DNA from: Plasmodium coatneyi
Taxonomy: Eukaryota > Apicomplexa > Aconoidasida > Haemosporida > Plasmodiidae
Reading direction: 5' to 3'
Assembly: GCF_001680005.1 (NCBI RefSeq)
Contig: NC_033563.1
Location: 186,001-250,000, forward strand
DNA length: 64,000 bases
Below the pieces are notes generated by a model. The model did not search any database. It was not told the DNA's origin and saw only the letters and a list, made by a program, of their open reading frames with translations. How positions within the stretch are numbered: the first letter of the stretch is position 1; each line of letters opens with the position of its first letter. Position numbers and translations under genes: made by a program. This document shows, piece after piece, positions 1-11,700 of this stretch.

Positions 1-1130
1 ACACCAGTACCACTCGAAGCAGCACTACCTCTCCGTCGACAAATAGCATCAATCTCATCTAAAATGATAATGTGTAGTTGTGAATTTTCACCACTCTGCT
101 TATATTCCAATTCTGCATCCTTAAATAGGTTCCTAATATTTTCCTCAGACTGTCCTACATATTTATTTAATATTTCGGGACCATTAATAATTTTTGGCTC
201 CCTAGCATTCAGCGTTTTTCCTATCTGTCTAGCTATTAAAGTTTTGCCTGTCCCGGGGGGACCATACAGAATGAGTCCCTTCACATGCTTAATCCCCAGC
301 TGCTTAATTATATAATTGGGGTAAATCCTACTAGCAAAGGTTCGTCTAAATATGGTCTTAAATTCTTCGTCAAGTGCTCCTATCCCTAACTCCTCAAAAT
401 TGAAGTTACTCTTTATGATATTCTTTTTTAACACCTTCTTAGATTCAATAAATAATTTGCCATCACTCATGCTGGTGAATATACATTCGGTGTTTTCGAA
501 CAGAATGCCCCTATCGTGTGTGCCAGTTTGTGTATACATACTGGTACTACCCATAGGGGTGCTATTCCCCAACTTGAAAAACGAACTCGCACTGCTTCCG
601 CTGGTAGGGGTGCCCCTGTTTAGCCTCTTCATCTCCTCAAACTGCGCCGCCTTCAAATCCTTTATAACGCACTTCATCAAAATGTCGTTACATTTCAGGG
701 CTAGTATTTGCCCTTTCGTCAGTACATGGTTGATAAAGTACTTTTTAAAAACGCCTTCCAAAACATCGTCCTCCATTTCGATCAACCGATCAGGCTTCAC
801 AAATAGGGTAACCTCCACATCGATGCTATCAATAGGGATGAAATGGATGAGGTCTCTTTTGCTTTCCTTATCGAGAACATTCAACTGAACGACTTCCTTC
901 AATTGGATTCTTGAGAATTCCCTTTGGCACGTATTCAACGCTATTTCGTCCTTCCCGATATTTCCATCCCCCTTTAGTATCAAAACTGTGTTCCCTACTT
1001 CTGCGTATAATTCGCTGCTTTTCGAACTCCTCTTCAGACTGTTATACAAACTCGAGTTGATGAAACCATAGTTCGTCAGTGCCAGTTCCTGCGATTGCAG
1101 TTTGCAGCAGTACAGATTTGCACTCGCCAT
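1..1130 (-). CDS. NSF: N-ethylmaleimide-sensitive factor (NSF), vesicle-fusing ATPase, N-terminal part only
   Basis: NSF is the AAA+ ATPase that takes apart SNARE complexes after membrane fusion, acting in the cytosol on secretory membranes. The complement reads from an ATG at 1128-1130 for 376 codons without a stop and runs off the left edge, so the rest of D1 and all of D2 are missing. The first ~200 residues are the divergent N-domain. The D1 ATPase then shows Walker A GPPGTGKT at about residues 290-297, the NSF signature NAREPKIINGPEILNKYVG just after it, and Walker B IIILDEID near 353-360. The signature separates NSF from p97/CDC48. No intron is seen in this part. The start context AGAAAAATGG is typical for the genus. 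The next gene to the right is on the same strand, 1.4 kb away. Confidence 0.95.
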   Translation of the reverse strand, partial: MASANLYCCKLQSQELALTNYGFINSSLYNSLKRSSKSSELYAEVGNTVLILKGDGNIGKDEIALNTCQREFSRIQLKEVVQLNVLDKESKRDLIHFIPIDSIDVEVTLFVKPDRLIEMEDDVLEGVFKKYFINHVLTKGQILALKCNDILMKCVIKDLKAAQFEEMKRLNRGTPTSGSSASSFFKLGNSTPMGSTSMYTQTGTHDRGILFENTECIFTSMSDGKLFIESKKVLKKNIIKSNFNFEELGIGALDEEFKTIFRRTFASRIYPNYIIKQLGIKHVKGLILYGPPGTGKTLIARQIGKTLNAREPKIINGPEILNKYVGQSEENIRNLFKDAELEYKQSGENSQLHIIILDEIDAICRRRGSAASSGTG

Positions 1131-2554
1131 TTTTCTGTCACTATATATAACTATGCTTTATTTGGTACTTCCCTGTCTGTTGTGGCAACTTTGTATCCCT
1201 TCAGCTGGGCAGTGGGCTACCGCTTCTACGCTGTTTCCCCCTTTTCTCAGCTGAGAACAATCGCCAAGGGGGTTACAGGTTTATAAAATGAAGAGCGGTT
1301 ACCTCAATCGTCACACCTTCTCTGCGTAGATATGCTTGTAAGTACACTGCCTCATGGATATCTTCTCACGGGAGCAAGTAAAATTGGGATTCCCCTACCT
1401 TTGGAGAATCTCTTCCGCTCGCCTCGACAATGTACCCCGCCCTTCTCGTATGCCTTCCTCTGCTAAACAATCGAACAGGATTACAAAAAAAAAAAACAGT
1501 TAACCACCAATCGCGGAAATGACGCAACGAAACAGGCATCAATTCTCCCCAACGGTGCCACTTCGCAGGTGCATATTAATGTATGTACCTTGGGGGGGCT
1601 CAACTCAGTCATAATCCGTGCAGCTATACATAGTAACAATTCACAAAGTAGGAGTAAATTTTTTTTTTCCTTTGTAGCCTCTTCCAGCGTTTCATTCTTT
1701 CCCCACCTTGACCCTCTAAAAGGGGAGAATTACCTTCACTTCGTCAATTTCGACTATGTGGTTCCCCTTCTCTGTTGAAATGTGCTTGTTCGTCTGGGGG
1801 AATCCCATCCAAGGCCTCATTTTTTAATGGCGATTATTTCCCCCTCCCGTGCGCAGAACAATTTCCACTTACCAAACAGTCACCGCTATATTTACTTGGT
1901 GACGCAAAACTATACCGTCGCGGGTTATCTGTAAGTGTGCTTGGCAGCGTGGAATAAATATCTTCTTCGTGCCGTGAACTGCACAAACGCAACGCGCGAG
2001 CATTTTTTTTTTTTTTTCTTTTTACAATCGTGAGCCCATTTGACTGGGCCAAGTTGATGAAAACTGCATACGAAACAAACGCGATGTGCACTGTATTGTG
2101 CGCAAATCTGTCCGGCAAAAAAAGGGGCTCCCCTGAAGGTATACACACATTGAGCACGGCTGAAAATTGCCATCCTGCAACAGCCTTTAATTTTTTCCCG
2201 CGAAAATGGACAAAAAAAAAATATATATACGCAAAGACGAAACATCACAAAGACGGGAAACAAATATTAGCAAAACTTTGTGCATATGCAAAAGGGTAAA
2301 ATGAGTGAGACGCATACAACGGTTAATTCTGCAACAGCACAATGTGTTTGTCACCATCGGTTTACCAACACTGGGACAGTCATACCCATCTGGACTTATG
2401 CTGAACTTCTTTTTTTTTTTCCCCCTTTTGTCCTTCGAAACGTGCAAGTATGCATGTTTGCCAATTTATGCGCACCAAAAGGGAGGGGAGGTGTAGTAGT
2501 AGTAGTCATGATGAGGAATGTCCTACCAAAGTACGCTGCAAACCATAGGAGAGA
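1131..2554. other. Intergenic region between NSF start and GRC3-like 3' end
   Basis: This 1.4 kb holds the NSF upstream region and the 3' flank of the next minus-strand gene. It has short A and T tracts (for example near 1485-1497 and 2003-2020) and scattered short ORFs with homopolymer-derived Lys/Phe runs. I see no coding, RNA or repeat structure I can support. Confidence 0.6.
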
Positions 2555-5500
2555 TCAACAAGTTGGGCCCCCCTCAGTGGGACTCCCCATTTGGGGGGCA
2601 TCCATCATGTCAACCCCCTTCCTCGTAACCACATCATAATAAAATAAATACTCATTAATCATGTCTTCCATGTACCTGGGGGCAAGCTGTGTGCCGGCAA
2701 CAAACGTATCAACAGTAGAAAGCAAATCGAAGTCTTGAAACCAGAAGGGTAGATAAATGATGAGCCTCATATTATCTATTAGCTTTACATATGCTGTTAA
2801 CAGACACGTGAAATTCTCGCTCAGGGGAACTAACTGGACATTATTCTCCCTCAGATACTCCTCCCTAATGAAAGGATTTTCATTTTTAAAATTTTCATTT
2901 ATGTGTAACCGATCGATGTAATAATCCACCCTGTTGCGTTGCACATTGTCTTCACGTGTCTGCCCCATTTGGTAGCTCCCTACGAACTCCCCATGATTTC
3001 CCCCCCGTTTGCGCTTACTTCGGGATGCACTACTGGCCGCATTCACATCCTTACAAAGGCATATGACATTGTTAAAGAAGAACCTGCTGGCATTGAAGTA
3101 CCCATGGGGGAACAAGTTAAAGTAGTACCTATTAAAAAGTAGGCTGCTCAACTTAATATTCTTTAAATTAAAAATGGCACAGTTGAACAGTGGTCCGTTG
3201 CGCTGAACGGTTTTATAAATCTGGGTAGAACACTCCTTCGTCATCAAATTGGTTTGTTCTCCTTTGCATTCACTCATGGTGTGCTTAATTTTGTCATGAC
3301 ATGCTTTTTCCACGGGTTTATCATTTGTAGGTAGCACCTTCCCAGTTAGAAGACCCTCATCCATAGCGGCTGTTTTGTCTGAGCGGGGTTCCCCTTCCTG
3401 GTTTAACGTTGGTTGCTCCTTCATTTGGTCAGCACTTGCTCTGCGATGTGAATTGCCATAGTGATCCCTCAAGGTGCTACCAAACGATGAGCTGTAGGAA
3501 TAAAAAATGATCTTCTTAAACTTGTAAAAAAAGTAACAAAAGATGCGAAACCACCTTAGTCTTCTCGCTTGGATGGAACACTCTTCCGATCTGTGCAACA
3601 TCCCATGCATATTGTCATGCGATAGAATATTTTCGTAGCTTACAAAATTGATTACCCTCACACAATTCCAACCAAAAAAAAACTTCATTTTTTTTTTCAA
3701 ATAGTCGTACTTTTCCTCACTTCCGAATTGCATCTCGTAATTTTTAGTACCACTTTGGTTTTCTACCCTTTTCTGTTTCTCCTTACCTTCCACCTCCTTG
3801 TTACTGCATATCGAATGGCCATCCCCCTTGAAGTCACTGCTTCCCCGTGGACAGCTATTCACATCCACCTTGTTAACATCCCTGAGGTGCGCTTCGCATT
3901 TTCCCTCTTTAAAATTATTACCTGTCCCCTCGCGGCAGAACTTACTATGAATAATATCCTCCCTCTCGAAGGACATATCAAATTTGTGAAATAAAAAATT
4001 GTCCTCCTTCAGGTGACTATACTGACTGATAACGTTAAAGAGGGAATGCGGCTCCGAAATTAGGGACACATTTTTATTGTTCAAATTTAGGATGGTATAC
4101 ATGTCGTTTCGTCTACCTAGCTTGATCAGCAGAAAATCATTAAACAGGTAGGAAACCAATTCTTCTCTGCTCAATTTGCTCTTTACATTTTCTTCACATT
4201 TTAGTGAATCTATTTGGACGATAAAATTACAATTGCTTAGATAGATATTTAAGTTTAGGAGGAGAAGCCCAATATTTCTGACCCATCCGAAGGTGTTAAT
4301 CACAACAGGATAGCAGCACTCATCCACTCTATTGGATACTCTTCTCCTTCTCCTTTTCTTCTCAAAGTAAATATTGAATAAGTAAAAGTACAAATGTTCC
4401 AGGCAGTTAACGTAATACGGGATATTTTCCTCGATGGAGCATCCTCCAAAAAATATTTTTTTAACACACTTGGCTTTTTTCTCAAAAAAATTATAATTAT
4501 TTAATGGGCACTTTATTTTATATATGGACAGAAAACCACTTATTCCTATGATCGGCTGTCCTATATCAATATCTACCAGATATACTTCTTCGTGGAAATT
4601 TAATAAATTATTTACCAAGTTCATGGTTAGGAGACTCTTTCCCTTCCCCTTGTCTCCCATGATCATAACGCTAAATATGTTGCTCGTGTCTCTCTCTCTT
4701 CTATAGTATGGGTAATCAAACTGGTGAATTCTGCTGTTTATTCTGTTCCTTTTGTAAAACTCCCAATGTTCAAATTTCGACCATCTGCCCGATTCGGGCA
4801 ATTGTGTCATTCGGTGTTCACGTCCGTTGGCATCTGCGTCTGTTACGCCCTCCTCCTGCGGTTCGCACACTTCGTTTTCCACCAGATTATCTTCTTCTTC
4901 ATGAGCAACGCTGAGGTGGTCCCCTCTCTTGTCATCGTGGGAATCGTCCTGCCTGCCGTCACGGTTGATCTGTATCCAATCATGGCCGCTTCCCTCACCA
5001 CCTGCCTTTACCAGCATGTCCCGCACCAGGTACTTCTTCCCGATCCGCATATACCGCAGGAACTCCCTCAAAATGTAGGACACCTGATACGTGTCAATAT
5101 ACGGGCTATTATTCTGCTCCGAGTTAGACAAGTTGATCTTCTTCCCACAATTTCTATTCGCGACATGATAAAGAAAATCTTTCTTTTTCTCAAAAGCAAT
5201 AATGATAGGATACTTTTCCCAAAAATTTTTTCTGCTTATGGTATCCATCATGTGCACACTCGCTAGAGTGCTAATATCATGCCTCTCCGCGTTCACCACG
5301 TATTCGTAGAATTCTTTCCTCTTACCATTGTCCCTTTTTAACATATTCAATCCGTATAGATAATTTTGCAATACCTTATTGCTGCACTCGTTCTGGCACC
5401 AATTTTTTTCACCTTTGTGGGTACACGTAGAGGAAGCCATATTGGGTTTCCTATTTTGTTCCGAATCAGTTAAATCGCTTCTGCTTTGAATTATTTCCCT

Positions 5501-5965
5501 ATCGATTACCTTCACTTCTTCTCCCCTTTGTGGTGTATACCCTTGGTTAGTGGTCTTTTCTTCCTCCCCGCAACAACGGCAACCTTCATAATCCTTCGCA
5601 GAAAAGACAAATCCGTTATTCTCATATTTAACGTTACTCCCATTCAGGGTTACAAATTTGAACAGGGGGTAAAAGTCCGGTATTCGCACATTGGTGTATC
5701 TCTCCGATGGTCTCATTACCTGCCCGTTAAATTTCCCCATCCCCTTTAAAAGGCGAAAGCGGAAGTTTCCGCGCAGGAAAATCCACTCGTCATAATTTAA
5801 CCCCAACAGGTATATCTTCTTTTTGCAAGTTCCTTCATCATCCCCTTTCGTGTGTATGAACGTATATTCGTGACCCTCACTGATCTTCCTTACCGTGTCG
5901 TGTGACTCGATTAGGTTGTATTCAAAGTGCAGACGGCACTTCAGATGGCCCTCACAATCGCACAT
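2555..5965 (-). CDS. Grc3/NOL9-like polynucleotide 5'-hydroxyl kinase
   Basis: This is a single-exon protein of 1136 residues. Around residues 430-445 it has a P-loop, MGDKGKGKSLL, in a Clp1/Grc3-type setting. About 30 residues on comes VDIDIGQPIIGISGF, matching the family's D-x-D-x-GQP motif, and later INTFGWVRNIGLLLL, matching the Grc3/NOL9 'N-T-x-G-W-v' segment. Grc3/NOL9 proteins phosphorylate RNA 5'-OH ends during processing of the rRNA internal spacer, in the nucleolus, and that role is inferred here. The protein is far longer than yeast Grc3: it has a long N-terminal region with a CRCC cluster near residue 130 and several charged insertions, as is usual in Plasmodium. The ATG at 5963-5965 is the first in frame. 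Clp1 is the main alternative within the family; the low N-terminal similarity leaves this open. Confidence 0.75.
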   Translation of the reverse strand: MCDCEGHLKCRLHFEYNLIESHDTVRKISEGHEYTFIHTKGDDEGTCKKKIYLLGLNYDEWIFLRGNFRFRLLKGMGKFNGQVMRPSERYTNVRIPDFYPLFKFVTLNGSNVKYENNGFVFSAKDYEGCRCCGEEEKTTNQGYTPQRGEEVKVIDREIIQSRSDLTDSEQNRKPNMASSTCTHKGEKNWCQNECSNKVLQNYLYGLNMLKRDNGKRKEFYEYVVNAERHDISTLASVHMMDTISRKNFWEKYPIIIAFEKKKDFLYHVANRNCGKKINLSNSEQNNSPYIDTYQVSYILREFLRYMRIGKKYLVRDMLVKAGGEGSGHDWIQINRDGRQDDSHDDKRGDHLSVAHEEEDNLVENEVCEPQEEGVTDADANGREHRMTQLPESGRWSKFEHWEFYKRNRINSRIHQFDYPYYRRERDTSNIFSVMIMGDKGKGKSLLTMNLVNNLLNFHEEVYLVDIDIGQPIIGISGFLSIYKIKCPLNNYNFFEKKAKCVKKIFFGGCSIEENIPYYVNCLEHLYFYLFNIYFEKKRRRRRVSNRVDECCYPVVINTFGWVRNIGLLLLNLNIYLSNCNFIVQIDSLKCEENVKSKLSREELVSYLFNDFLLIKLGRRNDMYTILNLNNKNVSLISEPHSLFNVISQYSHLKEDNFLFHKFDMSFEREDIIHSKFCREGTGNNFKEGKCEAHLRDVNKVDVNSCPRGSSDFKGDGHSICSNKEVEGKEKQKRVENQSGTKNYEMQFGSEEKYDYLKKKMKFFFGWNCVRVINFVSYENILSHDNMHGMLHRSEECSIQARRLRWFRIFCYFFYKFKKIIFYSYSSSFGSTLRDHYGNSHRRASADQMKEQPTLNQEGEPRSDKTAAMDEGLLTGKVLPTNDKPVEKACHDKIKHTMSECKGEQTNLMTKECSTQIYKTVQRNGPLFNCAIFNLKNIKLSSLLFNRYYFNLFPHGYFNASRFFFNNVICLCKDVNAASSASRSKRKRGGNHGEFVGSYQMGQTREDNVQRNRVDYYIDRLHINENFKNENPFIREEYLRENNVQLVPLSENFTCLLTAYVKLIDNMRLIIYLPFWFQDFDLLSTVDTFVAGTQLAPRYMEDMINEYLFYYDVVTRKGVDMMDAPQMGSPTEGGPTC

Positions 5966-8722
5966 TTTGATTTCGCCTGATTAGGAGCAGTTGCGCTTTA
6001 AGCTGTGCTGGTCGGTGTGTGTGTCTGCATGAATGATGCCTTGCCGCGTTGCACTCCCAACGATTTCATTTTCCCTTTCGTTCTGCAACAGACTTGCGAA
6101 AGGGCACCTAATTTCCTTTCCAAAGAGGAACAATCGGCATGTCTCTTCTCCACGTCCCTTCCTGTACATACATATAAATACTTATGTCGATGCGTATCCA
6201 CACAAGCGTGTGTGTTTCGTTATAACAACCACTTCCAGTGAGAAGGAAGCTTTCCTTCGTTCGAAGCGGCGTTAAGTTTTTCCCCTTTGTGTGACGTTTT
6301 GCAATTCTCGCACGTCGGTTGCTTTCCCCTTGTAGAGTCCTTTTCGAGGAACGCACTTGGGGGTCTCTTCCTCATAGTACAACATACAGCTGGGGTGAAT
6401 TCACAAAATTCCCCCTAGCTGGCATGAACTATAACGATAAAGCGTGTATATCCATCTACACAAATACATCGATTCGCTGGTGTGTGTGCCACCCCCCCTT
6501 CTTGTTTACATTTTGGGGGTCGGCCTGCACTTTGGACAAGCTCTAAACTTAAACTACCCTTTAACTCATCACAAAATGGAAAATTTTAAAATACACAACG
6601 GTAATATATCACGAAAAGGGAAGTGGAAAAAAAAAAAAATTACAAATTCTTCTCAAACATATTACAAAACAATTATTGCAAATTTACTTTTTTACTGTTG
6701 CAACGTTATCCAATAGAAAAAAAGGAAAAAGAAGAAGAGTCTTTCCTTTCTACATGCGGTTAATGACACATCCCGTGTTTACTGACGTTGCGATAGGCAC
6801 TATACGACCAAGGTGTATGTCCTACTTCCGTCATAAAGCATATGTCATGGTCGGAGAAAAAAACAACTTAATGGTATCTTCTGCACATTATGCGGAGAAA
6901 AGGAGAAATCATAATTTTTCTGGCTACACCTGGGGGGTAATAAGCCAACCCTCAAACGGGAAGAGTTAATAAAAATTGGCTATCAGCGGAATTTCCCAAC
7001 TTGTGAGCAATGTGTTGTTGTGCAAATGGATGAAGGTAAAACGTGTTAACTGTTTAGAACTGCGTATACGTGGTAATGTATTTTTTTTTTTTTTTTCTCG
7101 TAATCTCCCAAACGTGGCAGTGCTTTACAATTTAAATTTGAAGCCGAAAAATGTGGGCGGCTGGAAGGGGAAACACGTCATTTTGGTCGCTCATTTTGTT
7201 GACACCCTCCAATCCACACCGTTCCATCTGCGTTTTCCTTTTCCCACTTTGCGTCCCGCGTCTCTTTAGTTCTTAAAGACTACGGCGTGGGGGGGGTAGC
7301 CCCATGGGGGGTACGCATCTAAGTGGACTACCTTGGAGTGGATTGATCCCACTGGGTACCACTTGACGGGGCGGAAGAGGGACCACCCAAGTGGAAAAAC
7401 AATTTGGAGAGAGTAGAAAATTGCAGCTGTGAGGCACTATAGCAGTGCAGCCATTCAGTTATGCCACAACATTATACACTTCACCGTGGGTGAAAACCGG
7501 CATCCGCACAAACAGGGGGAAAACCAAAAGGCTTAACCTTCACACATATGTACGTGCGAAAATTTTTAAGCACGCGTAGGCTACATTTTGAAACCATCAC
7601 GCACATGTGCCGATGTGGGCAATTTATTTTTTTCTTTTTTACACGCACACACTACAGGAGGAGAACACCAGTAAATTCTATGTAACTTTCTCATGCCCCT
7701 TTTTTAAGAGTGTCCCATCATTTTTTGTAGACTTTTAATTTTTTTTTTTTTTTTTTTGCATTTTTGCGCCCATTTTCCGGTCACTTTGTGCGCCTGTCAT
7801 ATCTGCTCGTACATGTGCGAACCTTCTGTGCCCTTTCGCCCCGCTTTGCTCTTCACCGCGCGTTCTCTTTGCGTTCCCTTTTTTTCTTTTTTTTTTACGC
7901 TCCTTCCGCGAGCTCGTCGATCCCTAGCTTCACGAACGCGCAAAAGTGTATAGTCCTCTATTTTCCCATTTCTAAAATTTCTAGGCAAATCTGAACGAAT
8001 AATTTGCCAAACGTTTTTCTCTCACCTGCATTATAACTGCTCTTACTCCACACCCCCATCTTCTTTGTATTGCATTATTGTGCAATTTTTTACACATTAT
8101 TATTTATTTTATTTTATTTTTCATTTTTTTCAATTTCACGCGCGTTTGATTAAATCTCTTTTTGCTCTTTTAAGATATGTATATACTTACCTTCGTAATT
8201 TCGTAACTTCCTAATGTCGTAATGTTTTTTTCATTTTTGTTCCCATTTTTCTTGTAACCTTTTTTTTTTGCAGTTATATATTATTTCCCCTTCTGCTATT
8301 GCGTATATACTCTTCCTTTTCCCCCTTCACGGGTAGCTTGACCTGTTTGTTTTCCCTGCTCGCTTGCCTTGTTCCTTGTCCCATTCGTGAAGCACCTTCC
8401 ACCCGTACCACACACCTCCTACCGACTAGCACCCCTACCGAACAATGACAACCGCCTGACCTGCGCCCAGCAAGGCCGAAAAAATTATAGCAAAAGGGGG
8501 AAGTCACAAGTCAAGTGACAGGCCACACACATGTACTAACACAACTGTGTGTATATGTATATATGTGTTCGCAGCCCTATAGGTGGCAAGTCGCACATAT
8601 ATGTATATTTTTAAATGCGCCAATTTACCTATGTGCTTAGCTTCAGTTACGCTCCGCCCACGCGTAAGCCTGACCACTCCGCCCTGATCGCCTGTTATGT
8701 GTAACCGGCGCTAGAGAAAACC
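5966..8722. other. Divergent intergenic region with a GC-rich foldable segment
   Basis: This 2.75 kb separates two divergently transcribed genes and should hold both promoters. It carries poly(T) runs (for example 7080-7096 and 7740-7757) and long TTTTATTTTA stretches near 8100. The exception is a GC-rich segment at about 7281-7400, listed separately. No ORF here looks coding. Confidence 0.6.
7281..7400. other. GC-rich segment with a strong predicted hairpin, possible structured RNA
   Basis: By hand count this 120 bp is about 60% G+C inside an AT-rich intergenic region. Its core, 7321-7364, folds into one hairpin: AAGTGG (7321-7326) pairs with CCACTT (7359-7364), TACC (7329-7332) with GGTA (7355-7358), and AGTGG (7337-7341) with CCACT (7349-7353), leaving a 7-nt loop. 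To the left GGGGTAGCCCC and CCCCATGGGG are self-complementary. No ORF explains it. Function and transcribed strand are unknown. Confidence 0.4.
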
Positions 8723-11700
8723 ATGTAAGAAAATCACGACCGTGTAAATGGTCAAACGAATGGAAGGTGGGCTTTGGGTATACATAAAATGACACGCCCA
8801 AGAAGAGCCTCCCTTGCCCCATTCGCAAGAAAAAAAAAAAAAAAAAAAGATTATAACGCATATAGATAAGGAATGTTAAGAAATGGGCATACAACCATTT
8901 GGGGTGACACATCCCCCCTCCATGTGTGCACATTACGAAATAACTTTGTGCACGCCCCTCATGGCAATCCCTCCACTTTACCATGCCCTCCTCAGGTGGG
9001 GAAAAATAGTCAGCAGCGTGTCCAACGCGCTGGACTTTAACCAAGCCACCCTCAGTGGCTGCATCGACATCATCTGCGTAGAATCCGAAATTGAGAGCAA
9101 GCTCAAAGGAGAAAAAAAAATAAGCCTCATATACAAGTCCACCCCCTTCCACGTACGATTTGGTAAGACAAAATTGTTAAGGTCAAAGGAAAAGATAGTG
9201 AGCATTTTAGTAAATGGAAAGAGCACAAATTTACATATGAAGTTAGGCAGCGCAGGGGAAGCCTACTTTGTTGAGAAGACATATGACGATGTAGAAGAAG
9301 AATTAGAAACCTCCCCTCTGTCATCCCCACGTCATGAGTATAATGACTTATATTTAAGTCAACACATCGACAGCTGCAGCGTTAATGATTCTCTGAATAA
9401 TTTCAAAAGCGATGACGATTCGGATAAGTCTTTCCTTCTCAACATTGCCAACGATAGACGCAAGTCGGTGGATCGGAACTACAAATTGGACCAAGGGAAG
9501 GGGGGAAAGGGGAGGAAGCAGAGTAATAGCCAAGCCAAGGGGGAAGACCTCATCACTCACGATCAGCAGGATCACACCAACCATCATCATCACCACCATG
9601 CTCGGCACCACCGTACCTCCGTCCAAAGAGACAACCTGAAGAAGAAAAAAAAAAACAAAAGCCCCCACATGCACAGAAACGTACTAGGTGAAGACTACGA
9701 GCACCATGCCAATAAACGAAAAACGCACGAAGAGGATCCAAATGCCAATTCAGAATGGTCCTGGTCATGGGGAAGACTACCCCATTTGAAAAATCAGGAT
9801 TACGCCTCAGATAACTGTACAGCCATATCTTCCAACAATAAAAATGAAAAAAAAGAGAAACGAAAAAAATTCTATAATAAAAGCGAATCAGTCCATGACC
9901 CCTCTTCATCCAGGGAACAACTCACTTGTGTACGCAGAAGAAACTTGAGCGAATCAAACGTTAGAAGGTGTCTCAACAAGGAGGAAGAAACAAGAAGCTT
10001 CCCTCGCGGCAGCAAAACGAAGCATATAAAGAAATATAGGGATAGCCACTCAGACCATGTGAAGAAGGAGGTCCCCAGAAAACTCAGCCACAGAAATGAT
10101 GCCGATGAATACATACATTCTCCCAAGAAGTACTCCAGGGGAAGCCATTCCGCTAAAACGGTAGTCAAAGAACCCACCCACCCCCAACAACCTAGCGGCA
10201 ACAACACTAGCAGTGGCAACAATAATAGTAGTGCTAACAATGGTAAAAACGGGGGCAACTCTGAGCATGTCGAGAAGAGGAGGCCGAGTGAGGGGGAGGG
10301 ACTCCCCAACAGGGGGAACGTCGTGGAGGCTAAGAGGCACAGTGAAAGGGGAAGTCAACGGGGAAGCCAACGAGGAAGTAAACGAGGGAGTGACGCCAAT
10401 AAGGATCCTACAAAAATGGTGGTAAAAAAACCAGAGGAATCAAATAACGCGGAATTGAAACAAGAACATAAGGAAAAGGCAGAACCGAAGGGGGAGGAGC
10501 ACTCCTTGGGAGAGGGAATCACTGAGAAGGAACTCGAAAGGGAGAAGCAAAGGATGATAGAGAGGTTGAAACATAAAGCGAGGGAGCGGGCTAGGGAGAA
10601 GGCGGAAGGATGTGTTGGAAGGACGGGAGGAGAGACGGAGCCAAGCAGAGAAACTAAGCGGAGTGTGGAAAGGTGGACCAAGGGGGAGGAACACCCCAAA
10701 GGGCGAACAAAATCAAGAGGTAAATTCAAGCCACACCATGAGCACCACTCCTCTGACGAAAACGCAGACGTAGAAATAAATTCGAACGATGAGGATAACC
10801 AAATAAGCTACTCAAAAGACGAACCGGAGAGCACCTTTGACGACGATATACAAAACAGAATCGAGTGCAGCTTGTGTGGACATTTACTACTGAACCAAAA
10901 TGCAGACAACGAACAAAATGACTACAGCATAGAAATTCATAACAAAAATATTTTCGAAGCCAATATAGTTACATATGAACAGATAGACAAAAACTCCAAC
11001 TTGTGGTACCATCCATCTCTTGTCTTTCGATTTGATAAAAAGGACCCTTACTATCCCTCAAGGGTTGCCCTACCACTGCTAGCCTCTTGGGTTGTGTTCA
11101 ACCAACCTCTGTCCATTTTGGCTGTTGAAAAATTACTAAACTCATCTCTAACATTAGTCGAAATAAAGGACAAGGGGTGGAGAAACTGGTTTGGAGTATC
11201 CAGTGCAGAATATGACAACACCGTCAATACGAAAAATACGGGGAAGGATCCAAAAGGAGCCAATCAAATTGAAGATAAAAAAAAGGAAGCGAGAAAAAGT
11301 GCCACCAAGACGACGTCCGTCGCTGCGGTTACCACTACCACGAGCAGTAACAATAACAATCAAATCGGTAACAGTAATGCAAATAATCAGGAGGGTGAAA
11401 TTGCATCTATCAAGGAAAACAATGCCAAAAGAAGCGTACAACATTCCTTACATAATCCAAGTGAACTAAGCAGGAGAAGCACCAAGCATGGAGACGAAAA
11501 AATAAAAATAAGGTATCGAAAATCGTTACGACCAACCTCAGAACAACTACAATCATTAAATTTAAAGGAAGGAGCAAACACCATCACCTTTTTAGTTACC
11601 TCCTCTCTGCAAGGAACCAAAAGTATTAATGGCACCATATACCTATGGAAGAAAAACGCCAAAATTGTCATCTCAGATGTGGATGGAACTATTACTAGGT

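Noticed and set aside
8883..8995. N-terminal extension of the lipin ORF from the ATG at 8883
   Set aside because: These 37 codons do not resemble lipin and end exactly at a splice acceptor; the family start fits the spliced AT|G better.
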